From NCBI GenBank assembly GCA_964586425.1, contig CAZPHI010000004.1, positions 1 through 64,000 on the forward strand: a stretch of DNA of 64,000 nucleotides, written 5' to 3'. Source of the DNA: CAZPHI01 sp964586425 (GTDB lineage: Bacteria > Bacillota > Clostridia > Lachnospirales > Lachnospiraceae). The translations under genes and the position numbers were made by a program. Of this stretch, positions 1 to 6,874 are shown piece by piece. Position 1 is the stretch's first letter, and each line of letters starts with the position of its first letter. The notes beneath the pieces are model-generated. The model was not told the DNA's origin, made no database searches, and saw only the letters and a list, made by a program, of their open reading frames with translations.

Positions 1-66
1 ATCATTATTCTATAAAATCAAAGGTCTGTGGATAAAACTGCGGAAACTCAAGGAAATAACATACCA

Positions 67-95
67 TTGATAATATTAAAATAATAATGTATAAT
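67..95 (+). promoter_or_regulatory. Promoter of the marR gene
   Basis: TTGATA (67-72), a 17-base spacer and a perfect TATAAT (90-95) form a strong vegetative promoter. It predicts a 5' leader of about 50 bases before the MarR start. The bases before it (2-70) hold an open frame ending in TGA that could be the tail of an upstream gene, but nothing in it is recognisable. Confidence 0.6.
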
Positions 96-154
96 TATCT
101 AATACAAGTATATAGATTATCGTGGTGATTGTATCGCTGAAGGAAGGTGTCTTA

Positions 155-604
155 ATGGATGGATATGAATCTTTGAATTCCATATTGGTAAATCTCTTTA
201 ATGATATATTAAGTATTGAAGAAAAAGCGTTAATTACAGGGGAATTTACAGATATAACTGTTAAAGATATGCATATTATTGAAGCCATAGGAGTAATGGC
301 ACCTAAGACTATGTCAGAGGTGGCAAGAGCCTTATCGGTTACCATGGGTACACTGACAATAGGTGTTAATGGCCTTGTTAAAAAGGGATACGCTGAAAGA
401 ACCAGAAGCGAGGTGGATAGGAGAATTGTCTATGCATCGCTTACAACAAAGGGCAAAGCAGCATATCTTCATCACATGAAATTCCACAGAGAGATGATTA
501 ATTCTGTTATGAATAGTGTGTCCGAGGAAGAAGCCCAGATTTTGACGAAGGCATTGAATAATCTAGAACAGTTTTTTATGGAAGTAAAAAATAAGCAGAA
601 TTAG
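155..604 (+). CDS. MarR family winged-helix transcriptional regulator
   Basis: 149-residue protein with the MarR layout: N-terminal dimerisation helix, then a winged helix (about residues 40-105) with 'MSEVARALSVTMGTLT' as the HTH and 'RSEVDRRIVYASLTTKG' as the wing, whose 'DRR' is a MarR hallmark. An upstream in-frame ATG exists at 122, but the ATG at 155 is preceded by AAGGAAGGTG at good spacing and gives the usual family length. MarR proteins are small-ligand-responsive, mostly repressors. In related Firmicutes regulators of this shape sit before fatty-acid synthesis genes, but no fab gene is visible here, so the target is unknown. It is followed after 15 bases by a small acidic protein gene and then a terminator, so the two form a short operon. 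Confidence 0.88.
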   Translation: MDGYESLNSILVNLFNDILSIEEKALITGEFTDITVKDMHIIEAIGVMAPKTMSEVARALSVTMGTLTIGVNGLVKKGYAERTRSEVDRRIVYASLTTKGKAAYLHHMKFHREMINSVMNSVSEEEAQILTKALNNLEQFFMEVKNKQN

Positions 605-619
605 GAGAGAGGTTAAGCT

Positions 620-790
620 ATGGACAATAAAAATTTATTAAATCTGGATGATTTGGCAGATGTATTTGCACAACTTGAATCAATCCCTGATGACAATGAA
701 GCTGAACAAAGTAATCAACTTGATGAGGAGATAAGCGCATCGCAGAGAAGATATAATGAGATTATCAAGAAACACAAAGAAGAGCAGTAA
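620..790 (+). CDS. Small acidic protein of unknown function
   Basis: 56-residue protein beginning MDNKNLLNLDDLADVFAQLE and ending in a basic helix (NEIIKKHKEEQ). It has a good ribosome site (AGGAGAGG, from 603), lies 15 bases after the marR stop and is followed at once by a terminator. No family is recognised. Its helical, charged character would suit a partner or modulator protein, perhaps of the MarR regulator, but that is only inferred from adjacency. Confidence 0.65.
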   Translation: MDNKNLLNLDDLADVFAQLESIPDDNEAEQSNQLDEEISASQRRYNEIIKKHKEEQ

Positions 791-795
791 AGAGC

Positions 796-833
796 TAAAA
801 AAGCGTCAGTAGTCATAAGCTGATGCTTTTTTA
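796..833 (+). terminator. Rho-independent terminator after marR operon
   Basis: AAAAAGCGTCAG pairs with CTGATGCTTTTT (one G-U wobble) around an 8-9 base loop and runs into a T tract. Confidence 0.8.
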
Positions 834-856
834 TTGCAAATTGATTGATAAGTGTA

Positions 857-885
857 TTGATTTTTATACATTAAAGTAGTATCAT
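857..885 (+). promoter_or_regulatory. Candidate promoter of the sugar kinase gene
   Basis: TTGATT (857-862), 17-base spacer, TATCAT (880-885), lying 77 bases before the kinase start. A reasonable sigma-A match in a very AT-rich stretch, where chance matches are common. Confidence 0.4.
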
Positions 886-961
886 AAGATAGTATATGTT
901 TAAACTGCTGATAATATCAGCTTTCGATAAAAATATAATTGCAAAAGCATGGAGGATTAGG

Positions 962-1975
962 ATGAAGTTTATAACAATCGGAGAAATAATGCTTAGATTT
1001 TCACCACCTAACTATGAGAAAATCGTTACAACACATAATTTTATTATGAATTATGGTGGAGCTGAAGCGAATGTTGCGGTTTCACTTGCCAATCTTGGAG
1101 TGGATTCAACATTTTTTACAGTATTACCAAATACAGATTTAGGAAAATCAACAATTAGCTACCTCAAAGCGAATGATGTTCATACCAAACACATCATTAA
1201 GGCTGATGGTAGAATGGGTATATATTATCTTGAGGAAGGCGTTGCAGTAAGAAGCTCACAGGTAATATACGATAGAGCGAATTCAGCATTCAGTGAATTT
1301 GATTATACAGATGTGGATATGGATGAAATTATGAAGGATTACGACTGGCTTCATGTTAGTGGTATTACTCCAGCATTATCATATAACTGTAGAAGACTTA
1401 TTGACAAAGCATTAAAGTCAGCTAAAAAGTTCGGACTTACAGTAAGCTTTGATCCAAACTTTAGAAAGACATTATGGTCATTTGAGACAGCAAGAGATGT
1501 ACTTAGTACATATCTTCCATATGTAGATGTACTTATTGGAATTGAGCCAATTCACTGCTACAATGAAGATGGTACAGATGTAAAGGATGGTCTGTCTATG
1601 CAGCCTTCATTTGAAGATATGGATAGAGTATTCAAGGCTATTGACGAAAGATACCATATGAAAGCAATTGCTAGAACAGTAAGATATGCACATTCAGGAA
1701 GCAATAACTCATTGAAAGCATTCTATTATACAGAAGGTAAGACATATGAAAGTAAGTTAATCAACTTTGATATCGTAGATAGAGTTGGTGGCGGTGATGC
1801 ATTCTCTTCAGGTCTTATTTTCGCAACAATGGAGAATATGGATCCACAGCAGATTGTCGATTTCGCGGTTGCATCTTCTGTAATGAAGCATTCAATTCGA
1901 GGTGATACAAATATCACAAGTAAAGAAGCTATTATGTCACTTATGAATGATGGAAGTCATGATATTCAGAGATAA
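962..1975 (+). CDS. kdgK: PfkB-family sugar kinase, probably 2-keto-3-deoxygluconate kinase
   Basis: 337-residue ribokinase-fold kinase. It starts 'MKFITIGEIMLRFSPP', has the 'GGAEANVAVSLANLG' sugar-binding segment near the N terminus, 'SFDPNFR' mid-protein, and the PfkB signature 'DRVGGGDAFSSGL' with the catalytic Asp near residue 279 (GGGD in place of the more common GAGD). These features fit KDG kinases, which phosphorylate 2-keto-3-deoxygluconate from uronate or pectin breakdown; fructokinase is the main alternative. The chosen ATG follows GGAGGATT. A start 66 bases upstream has no ribosome site. It is monocistronic, with its own terminator, and no KDPG aldolase gene is beside it. Confidence 0.8.
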   Translation: MKFITIGEIMLRFSPPNYEKIVTTHNFIMNYGGAEANVAVSLANLGVDSTFFTVLPNTDLGKSTISYLKANDVHTKHIIKADGRMGIYYLEEGVAVRSSQVIYDRANSAFSEFDYTDVDMDEIMKDYDWLHVSGITPALSYNCRRLIDKALKSAKKFGLTVSFDPNFRKTLWSFETARDVLSTYLPYVDVLIGIEPIHCYNEDGTDVKDGLSMQPSFEDMDRVFKAIDERYHMKAIARTVRYAHSGSNNSLKAFYYTEGKTYESKLINFDIVDRVGGGDAFSSGLIFATMENMDPQQIVDFAVASSVMKHSIRGDTNITSKEAIMSLMNDGSHDIQR

Positions 1976-2002
1976 TTAATATAGTATTATATAAGCCTTA
2001 AT

Positions 2003-2050
2003 TGGGCCGGAAAGAAAGATGTATTATTACATCCCATTCCGGTCTTTTTT
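2003..2050 (+). terminator. Terminator after the sugar kinase
   Basis: GGGCCGGAA pairs with TTCCGGTC across a loop that has its own small GATGTA/TACATC hairpin, followed by six Ts. Confidence 0.8.
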
Positions 2051-2165
2051 GATGTGCGAGCAGTAGTAGTACATTCTGGAAAATGTTGTCGTAATAACTA
2101 CGATGTAACATAATATGAAATTAATCATAATATAAACTATAACAAAATAAATGAGGTTTAATATT

Positions 2166-2315
2166 GTGTGTGTAGTTCATAAGAATGATTTTGTTCTAGC
2201 AATGGCTTATGTACCATGGCAGCAGTGGGAAAAATTATATTCCATTGATGAAGCTCTATGGAATGGCACTTTATTTGCAGAGTTAAAGAAGCCTTTTTAC
2301 GGAGGATGCAGATGA
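2166..2315 (+). CDS. cotJA: CotJA-like spore coat associated peptide
   Basis: A 49-residue frame carries 'LAMAYVPWQQW', then 'SIDEALWNGTLFAELKKPF', the hallmark of clostridial CotJA. CotJA is a small spore-coat peptide normally encoded with CotJB and CotJC. The GTG at 2166 is chosen because TGAGGT lies 8-9 bases before it; an in-frame ATG at 2151 has no ribosome site. The usual partners are missing. A start codon overlaps the stop (ATGA at 2312), but that frame stops after about 30 codons and does not look like CotJB. The gene may be an isolated relic or a divergent survivor in a lineage that sporulates little or not at all. Confidence 0.6.
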   Translation: MCVVHKNDFVLAMAYVPWQQWEKLYSIDEALWNGTLFAELKKPFYGGCR

Positions 2316-2324
2316 TGAATATGA

Positions 2325-2456
2325 ATAATAGATATAGAAACAATATTAATAGAAATTGTACATTTTCAAAGATTTGGCGAGGCTCTAAGAATCGTGCAGG
2401 ATAAGCTCGACTCTAAGAATTTCTACGCATTTAATCCTGAATTTGATAAGAAATAA
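2325..2456 (+). pseudogene. Possible gene remnant behind cotJA
   Basis: An open frame without a usable start ends in a plausible protein tail ('RFGEALRIVQDKLDSKNF' then 'YAFNPEFDKK' and a stop). Another frame begins with the ATG that overlaps the cotJA stop and breaks after about 30 codons. Together they look like the ends of one gene joined by a deletion or frameshift. The family is not recognised and it is not clearly CotJB. Confidence 0.3.
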
Positions 2457-2479
2457 TCCAGACTATAATAGTAAAAAAA

Positions 2480-2520
2480 ATGTCACATCTTCTTTGTATT
2501 TGGAAGATGTGACTTATTTT
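2480..2520 (-). terminator. Terminator of the transglutaminase lipoprotein operon (minus strand)
   Basis: GTCACATCTTC (2482-2492) and GAAGATGTGAC (2503-2513) form an 11-bp perfect stem. Read on the minus strand it is followed by eight Ts. On the plus strand the T tract is weaker, so it may also stop reading from cotJA. Confidence 0.85.
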
Positions 2521-3622
2521 ATTTGTATTCAATATATATATTAGTAATCTGACGTTTGTTACGAACACATTGGTGATATGAATATGTAACTGTTTTATTA
2601 GAGTAGGCAATTGCAGCATTAACATCCGGGTTGAATTCGGTAATAACCTCAATTGATGTAAAGTGCATGTCCATCTGCTGTGCTATATACATATTCAGCT
2701 GAGCCTGATTGGTATATATAGGAACGTTATTATAATAGTAATATGAAAAGGCAGTGGCATCAGCCTGAGGATACTGGCGCGAATCAAAACTATGATCTGT
2801 GGATATATCAGCATCTGTTATATTAAAATACATATGATGCGTTAATCCGGTGTTATTAACTGGATCATCCCATGTAACATCTACATGATACCATTCATTA
2901 TTAAGTTCAACCATATTCCAGATATGTTTTTCATCACCAGCATTGCCAGATATGGTAATACAATTAATACCTATCATATCCATAAATGTTTTGAAAACCT
3001 CTGTATATCCGCTGCATACGGCCTTGCCATTAATAAGTGCATCATAAGCATTGTAGATATCATCTGATTGATCATCAACATATTCAATATTGTTAACAAG
3101 ATAATCATGAATTGCAAGTTCATTAGCATATAGCGTTGCGGATTGTGAAACACATTCATTGTATACTGCAATATAACGATTATATAATTCTAATTGTTTG
3201 CTGCTAAGATATTGAGTATCGTTGTTTTTGTATGCATAATATATAGGATAATTATCCCAGAACTTTAATGTTACTAAAACATTGTATCCACCAGCTAATT
3301 GTCTATATTCGCAGTTGAGAGTCTCAATACCTGTCAATTCATTGATCCAGTCATCTGCAGATATAAGGTCCATTGAATTAACATAGAATGTACAAGTCGT
3401 TTGATTATGGTGCATGGAATCTAAAAGCTTATCAAGTATTGCATTCTTATCAGCGACTTTCTCATAAGGTGTATAAGAAACTGACTTGTTGTCCTCTCCA
3501 CTTTGTGGACCTTTAAGAATTGAATCAGTAAGGCTGCATGAACAAAGAGAAAGAATAATTACAATACTTAATAAAAGGCATGTTACATATTTTAATATAT
3601 GTCGATTACGATTCTTTAACAT
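2519..3622 (-). CDS. Transglutaminase-like lipoprotein
   Basis: 367-residue exported protein. An N-terminal membrane segment ends in a lipobox (LCSC, acylated Cys about residue 29), so it should be tethered to the outer face of the membrane. The second half is a transglutaminase-like cysteine protease fold with the full triad: Cys203 in 'GKAVCSGYTEVF', His233 in 'EKHIWNMVEL' and Asp248 in 'WYHVDVTWDDP'. Bacterial members are protease-like or act on cell-wall peptides; the real substrate is unknown. It lies 11 bases behind the MraY-like gene on the same strand, which suggests a cell-envelope role. Confidence 0.82.
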   Translation of the reverse strand: MLKNRNRHILKYVTCLLLSIVIILSLCSCSLTDSILKGPQSGEDNKSVSYTPYEKVADKNAILDKLLDSMHHNQTTCTFYVNSMDLISADDWINELTGIETLNCEYRQLAGGYNVLVTLKFWDNYPIYYAYKNNDTQYLSSKQLELYNRYIAVYNECVSQSATLYANELAIHDYLVNNIEYVDDQSDDIYNAYDALINGKAVCSGYTEVFKTFMDMIGINCITISGNAGDEKHIWNMVELNNEWYHVDVTWDDPVNNTGLTHHMYFNITDADISTDHSFDSRQYPQADATAFSYYYYNNVPIYTNQAQLNMYIAQQMDMHFTSIEVITEFNPDVNAAIAYSNKTVTYSYHQCVRNKRQITNIYIEYK

Positions 3623-3633
3623 AATTCTCCTAT

Positions 3634-4596
3634 CTACAGAAGTGCATATATAGTGCCCAAAGATATAATCATCTGAATAATAGCAAATCTAAATACTACC
3701 TGTGCATCGGACCAGTCTTTGTTCTTACGGACATGGTCATGAATAGGCGTTCTGGTATTCTTCAATATACTGATTTTAAGAAATCTCTTAAGTGAAACCT
3801 TAATTAGTCCAAGACCGCCATCAATAATAAGCAAAGCAGCCACTAATAGATAGAGAAGTGGACGTTGAGATTTTAATATGGCAAATGCTATGAACACTCC
3901 GATTGCCCTAGAACCGGCATCTCCCATTAAAAGCTTGCTTGGAGAAGCGTTAAACCATAGATATCCAAGGATACAAACAACAAGCAAAAGAATTGCATGT
4001 GCAAAATACGTATCCATATTGAAAACCTTAAATAATACAAATATAGAGAACAAACTAATACTAGAAAGTGTTCCACATAATCCATCAACACCGTCGGAAC
4101 AATTAGTTACGTTAATGCTTGCCCAAACAAGTACTACTATAAGAATGGCATATACAATAGTCGGAACTGTAACGGTCGTATTAAAGAAAGCAAGCTCAAA
4201 AGTATTAGGGTTGTAGTTTAAATAAGTAAATGCTGTCATTCCGGCAATTACAAAATCAATAATTCCTTTTTTTAACTCACCCCAAGGTGAATCGGCACTA
4301 TCATCAAGATAGCCTGATAGCATTGCAGCTAAAGTAAGAATTAGATAGATTACCAACTCACTGTTAAGTGGTATAAAAAGTACAGCTGTAAGCGTAAAAG
4401 TCAGAATAAATATTATTCCTGCGCCTCGTGGCTTTCCAACAGATTTGGTGCCATTAATGGCAAATGCTCTACCCATATCTCTAGGTAGTGTATTCATAAA
4501 AATTTTAATTGCAGCACAAGTTAATATAAAAGCAAAGATTACACTTATAAATGTTATCTCTTTCATATAGCTGGTATCAAGTATGTAGTAAATCAT
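3634..4596 (-). CDS. mraY: MraY/WecA-type polyprenyl-phosphate phosphosugar transferase (MraY-like)
   Basis: 320-residue integral membrane protein with about ten hydrophobic segments. MraY hallmarks are present: 'LSGYLDDSAD', 'NVTNCSDGVDGLCG', 'GYLWFNASPSKLLMGDAGS' and 'NTRTPIHDHVRKNKDW'. The reaction moves phospho-MurNAc-pentapeptide to undecaprenyl phosphate, giving lipid I. It stands alone, outside a division/cell-wall cluster, so either this is the sole relocated mraY or a paralogue for another polymer. The ATG at 4596 follows AGAGG at proper spacing; a TTG six codons upstream overlaps that site. It is co-transcribed with the transglutaminase lipoprotein. Confidence 0.82.
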   Translation of the reverse strand: MIYYILDTSYMKEITFISVIFAFILTCAAIKIFMNTLPRDMGRAFAINGTKSVGKPRGAGIIFILTFTLTAVLFIPLNSELVIYLILTLAAMLSGYLDDSADSPWGELKKGIIDFVIAGMTAFTYLNYNPNTFELAFFNTTVTVPTIVYAILIVVLVWASINVTNCSDGVDGLCGTLSSISLFSIFVLFKVFNMDTYFAHAILLLVVCILGYLWFNASPSKLLMGDAGSRAIGVFIAFAILKSQRPLLYLLVAALLIIDGGLGLIKVSLKRFLKISILKNTRTPIHDHVRKNKDWSDAQVVFRFAIIQMIISLGTIYALL

Positions 4597-4746
4597 AGAT
4601 AAACCTCTTTTCAATTATTAAAACACAAAAAGTCCCAGTGTCTGACGACATTATAGCATAATTGTTTTTTAAAATATAGATGCATCTGTAGAAATTTATT
4701 ATTAATTGTGGTAAAATTACTACATAACGTAAAAGGTGGGCTATAT

Positions 4747-6738
4747 ATGAAAAAAGGTACGGGTGTTAACAAAACAAACAATACTAAAGTGACAGAAAGT
4801 AAGGTAAAACCTGAAAAACAGACAACAACTCAGTATAGTACTCTAGAAGAGATTAAGATGACAGAGGTTGATGCATATCTGTTTGGTCAGGGAACGCACT
4901 ATGAAATCTACAACAAGATGGGTGCACATGTTGTCAAAGATACAGCCACAGGTGAATCGGGAGTTTACTTTGCAGTTTGGGCCCCTAATGCAAAGGAAGT
5001 ATATATAATAGGTGAATTCAACGACTGGAAAGCATATGGACAGGATATGGAAAAGATTAATGATGGTGGAATATACCATAGATTTGTTCCAGGTGCTAAG
5101 AAAGGACAGCTATATAAGTATCTTATTATTACACAAAAGGGTGAAGCATTGTATAAGGCTGATCCTTACGCTAATGAAGCACAGATGAGACCGGAAACAG
5201 CTTCAGTAGTATCAGAACTTGGCGGATTTGCATGGACCGACTCAGCATGGGTTGATAAAAAGAAAAAAGAGAATCACCATGAATCACCATTATCTATATA
5301 TGAAGTACATATTGGTTCATGGAAGAAAAAAGCTGATGGTACTAAAGATGGCTTCTACAATTATCGTGATATGGCGCATGAGCTGGGTGATTATGTAAGT
5401 GAGATGGGATATTCACATATTGAATTAATGGGTATAGCAGAGCATCCATTTGACGGTTCATGGGGATATCAGGTTACAGGATATTATGCTCCAACAAAAC
5501 GATATGGTACACCGGATGACTTTATGTACTTTGTTAATTATATGCATAAAAAGGGCATTGGCGTTATTCTTGACTGGGTACCTGCACATTTTCCAAAGGA
5601 TGCTCATGGTTTAGCTGATTTTGATGGTTCACCGGTATATGAATATGCAGATCCAAGAAAAGGAGAGCATCCAGACTGGGGAACAAAAGTATTCGACTAT
5701 GAGAAAAAGGAAGTATCTAACTTTTTGATTGCTAATGCATTATTCTGGGTAGACAAGTTCCATATTGATGGCCTTAGAGTTGATGCTGTAGCTTCAATGC
5801 TGTATCTTGATTATGGAAGAACAGAAGGCAATTGGATTCCTAATAAGTATGGTGATAATGGCAATCTTGAAGCAATGGAATTCTTAAAGCATTTTAATAG
5901 TGTAATGAAAGAAAGATATCCACAGGCAATTACAATTGCAGAAGAATCAACAGCATGGCCTAATGTAAGTGGTGATCCGGATGACAGTAATTCATTAGGA
6001 TTTACATTCAAGTGGAATATGGGCTGGATGCATGATTTTACAGAGTATATGAAGCTTGATCCATACTTTAGAAAGTTTAATCATAATAGACTTACTTTTA
6101 GTATTATGTATGCATATAGTGAAAAGTTCATTCTTGTATTATCTCATGATGAGGTAGTTCATCTTAAGTGTTCAATGCTTGGAAAGATGCCAGGAGATAT
6201 AGATGACAAATTTGCTAATCTTAAGCTTGCATATGCATATATGACAGGACATCCTGGTAAAAAGCTTCTGTTTATGGGTCAGGAATTTGGACAGTGGAAT
6301 GAATGGAGTGAGGAACGTTCACTCGACTGGTATCTACTGGATGATGAAAAACATCAGAACATGAAAGCATTTACACAGAAGTGCCTGAAGCTTATTAATA
6401 CACATCCTGCATTATATGAGACTGATTATATGCCAGAGGGCTTTAGATGGATTAATGCTAATGATAAGGATAAAAGTATCTATTCATTTGCAAGATATAG
6501 TAAGAATAAAAAGAAGAATCTTTTGTTTGTGCTTAATTTTACACCAGTTGAGAGACCAAGCTTTAGAGTAGGTGCGCCAGTGCCTGGCAAATACAAGCTT
6601 GTGCTTGGTAATGATAATGCAGAGCAGAAAGCCAACCTTACTGCGGTAGAGGGAGAGTGTGACGGATATAAGCAGTCATTGCTTATTGACCTTCCTGCAT
6701 ATGGAATTGCGGTTTATGAATTCAATGAAACAATTTAA
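4747..6738 (+). CDS. glgB: 1,4-alpha-glucan branching enzyme (glycogen branching)
   Basis: 663-residue GH13 enzyme that cuts alpha-1,4 chains and rejoins them as alpha-1,6 branches in glycogen. After a Lys/Thr-rich low-complexity head of about 30 residues come a CBM48 domain (about 55-160, 'GEFNDW') and the GH13 barrel: 'GYQVTGYYAPTKRYG', nucleophile Asp346 in 'GLRVDAV', acid/base Glu399 in 'TIAEEST', transition-state Asp in 'LSHDEVVH'. The C-terminal beta domain is complete. The ATG at 4747 follows AGGTGGG; an earlier ATG at 4708 has none. It is monocistronic; other glycogen genes are not adjacent. Confidence 0.93.
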   Translation: MKKGTGVNKTNNTKVTESKVKPEKQTTTQYSTLEEIKMTEVDAYLFGQGTHYEIYNKMGAHVVKDTATGESGVYFAVWAPNAKEVYIIGEFNDWKAYGQDMEKINDGGIYHRFVPGAKKGQLYKYLIITQKGEALYKADPYANEAQMRPETASVVSELGGFAWTDSAWVDKKKKENHHESPLSIYEVHIGSWKKKADGTKDGFYNYRDMAHELGDYVSEMGYSHIELMGIAEHPFDGSWGYQVTGYYAPTKRYGTPDDFMYFVNYMHKKGIGVILDWVPAHFPKDAHGLADFDGSPVYEYADPRKGEHPDWGTKVFDYEKKEVSNFLIANALFWVDKFHIDGLRVDAVASMLYLDYGRTEGNWIPNKYGDNGNLEAMEFLKHFNSVMKERYPQAITIAEESTAWPNVSGDPDDSNSLGFTFKWNMGWMHDFTEYMKLDPYFRKFNHNRLTFSIMYAYSEKFILVLSHDEVVHLKCSMLGKMPGDIDDKFANLKLAYAYMTGHPGKKLLFMGQEFGQWNEWSEERSLDWYLLDDEKHQNMKAFTQKCLKLINTHPALYETDYMPEGFRWINANDKDKSIYSFARYSKNKKKNLLFVLNFTPVERPSFRVGAPVPGKYKLVLGNDNAEQKANLTAVEGECDGYKQSLLIDLPAYGIAVYEFNETI

Positions 6739-6769
6739 GTATCATATAATTTAATAAATGTGACGAAAT

Positions 6770-6819
6770 AATACCTGTAATACTTAAAGCTTTGTCTTTA
6801 TGTGTTGCAGGTATTTTTA
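6770..6819 (+). terminator. Terminator after glgB
   Basis: AATACCTG (6770-6777) pairs with CAGGTATTTTT (6808-6818) across a roughly 30-base loop containing a second weak AAAGC/GCTTT pairing; five Ts follow. Confidence 0.65.
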
Positions 6820-6874
6820 TTTGAATAAATAGTTTTAGAACTTAAATATATGGAATATAAGCCTTGGAGGAAAT

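Noticed and set aside
1..121. Tail of an upstream gene (open from base 2 to a TGA at 68-70)
   Set aside because: Only 22 codons with no recognisable motif; cannot be told from chance.
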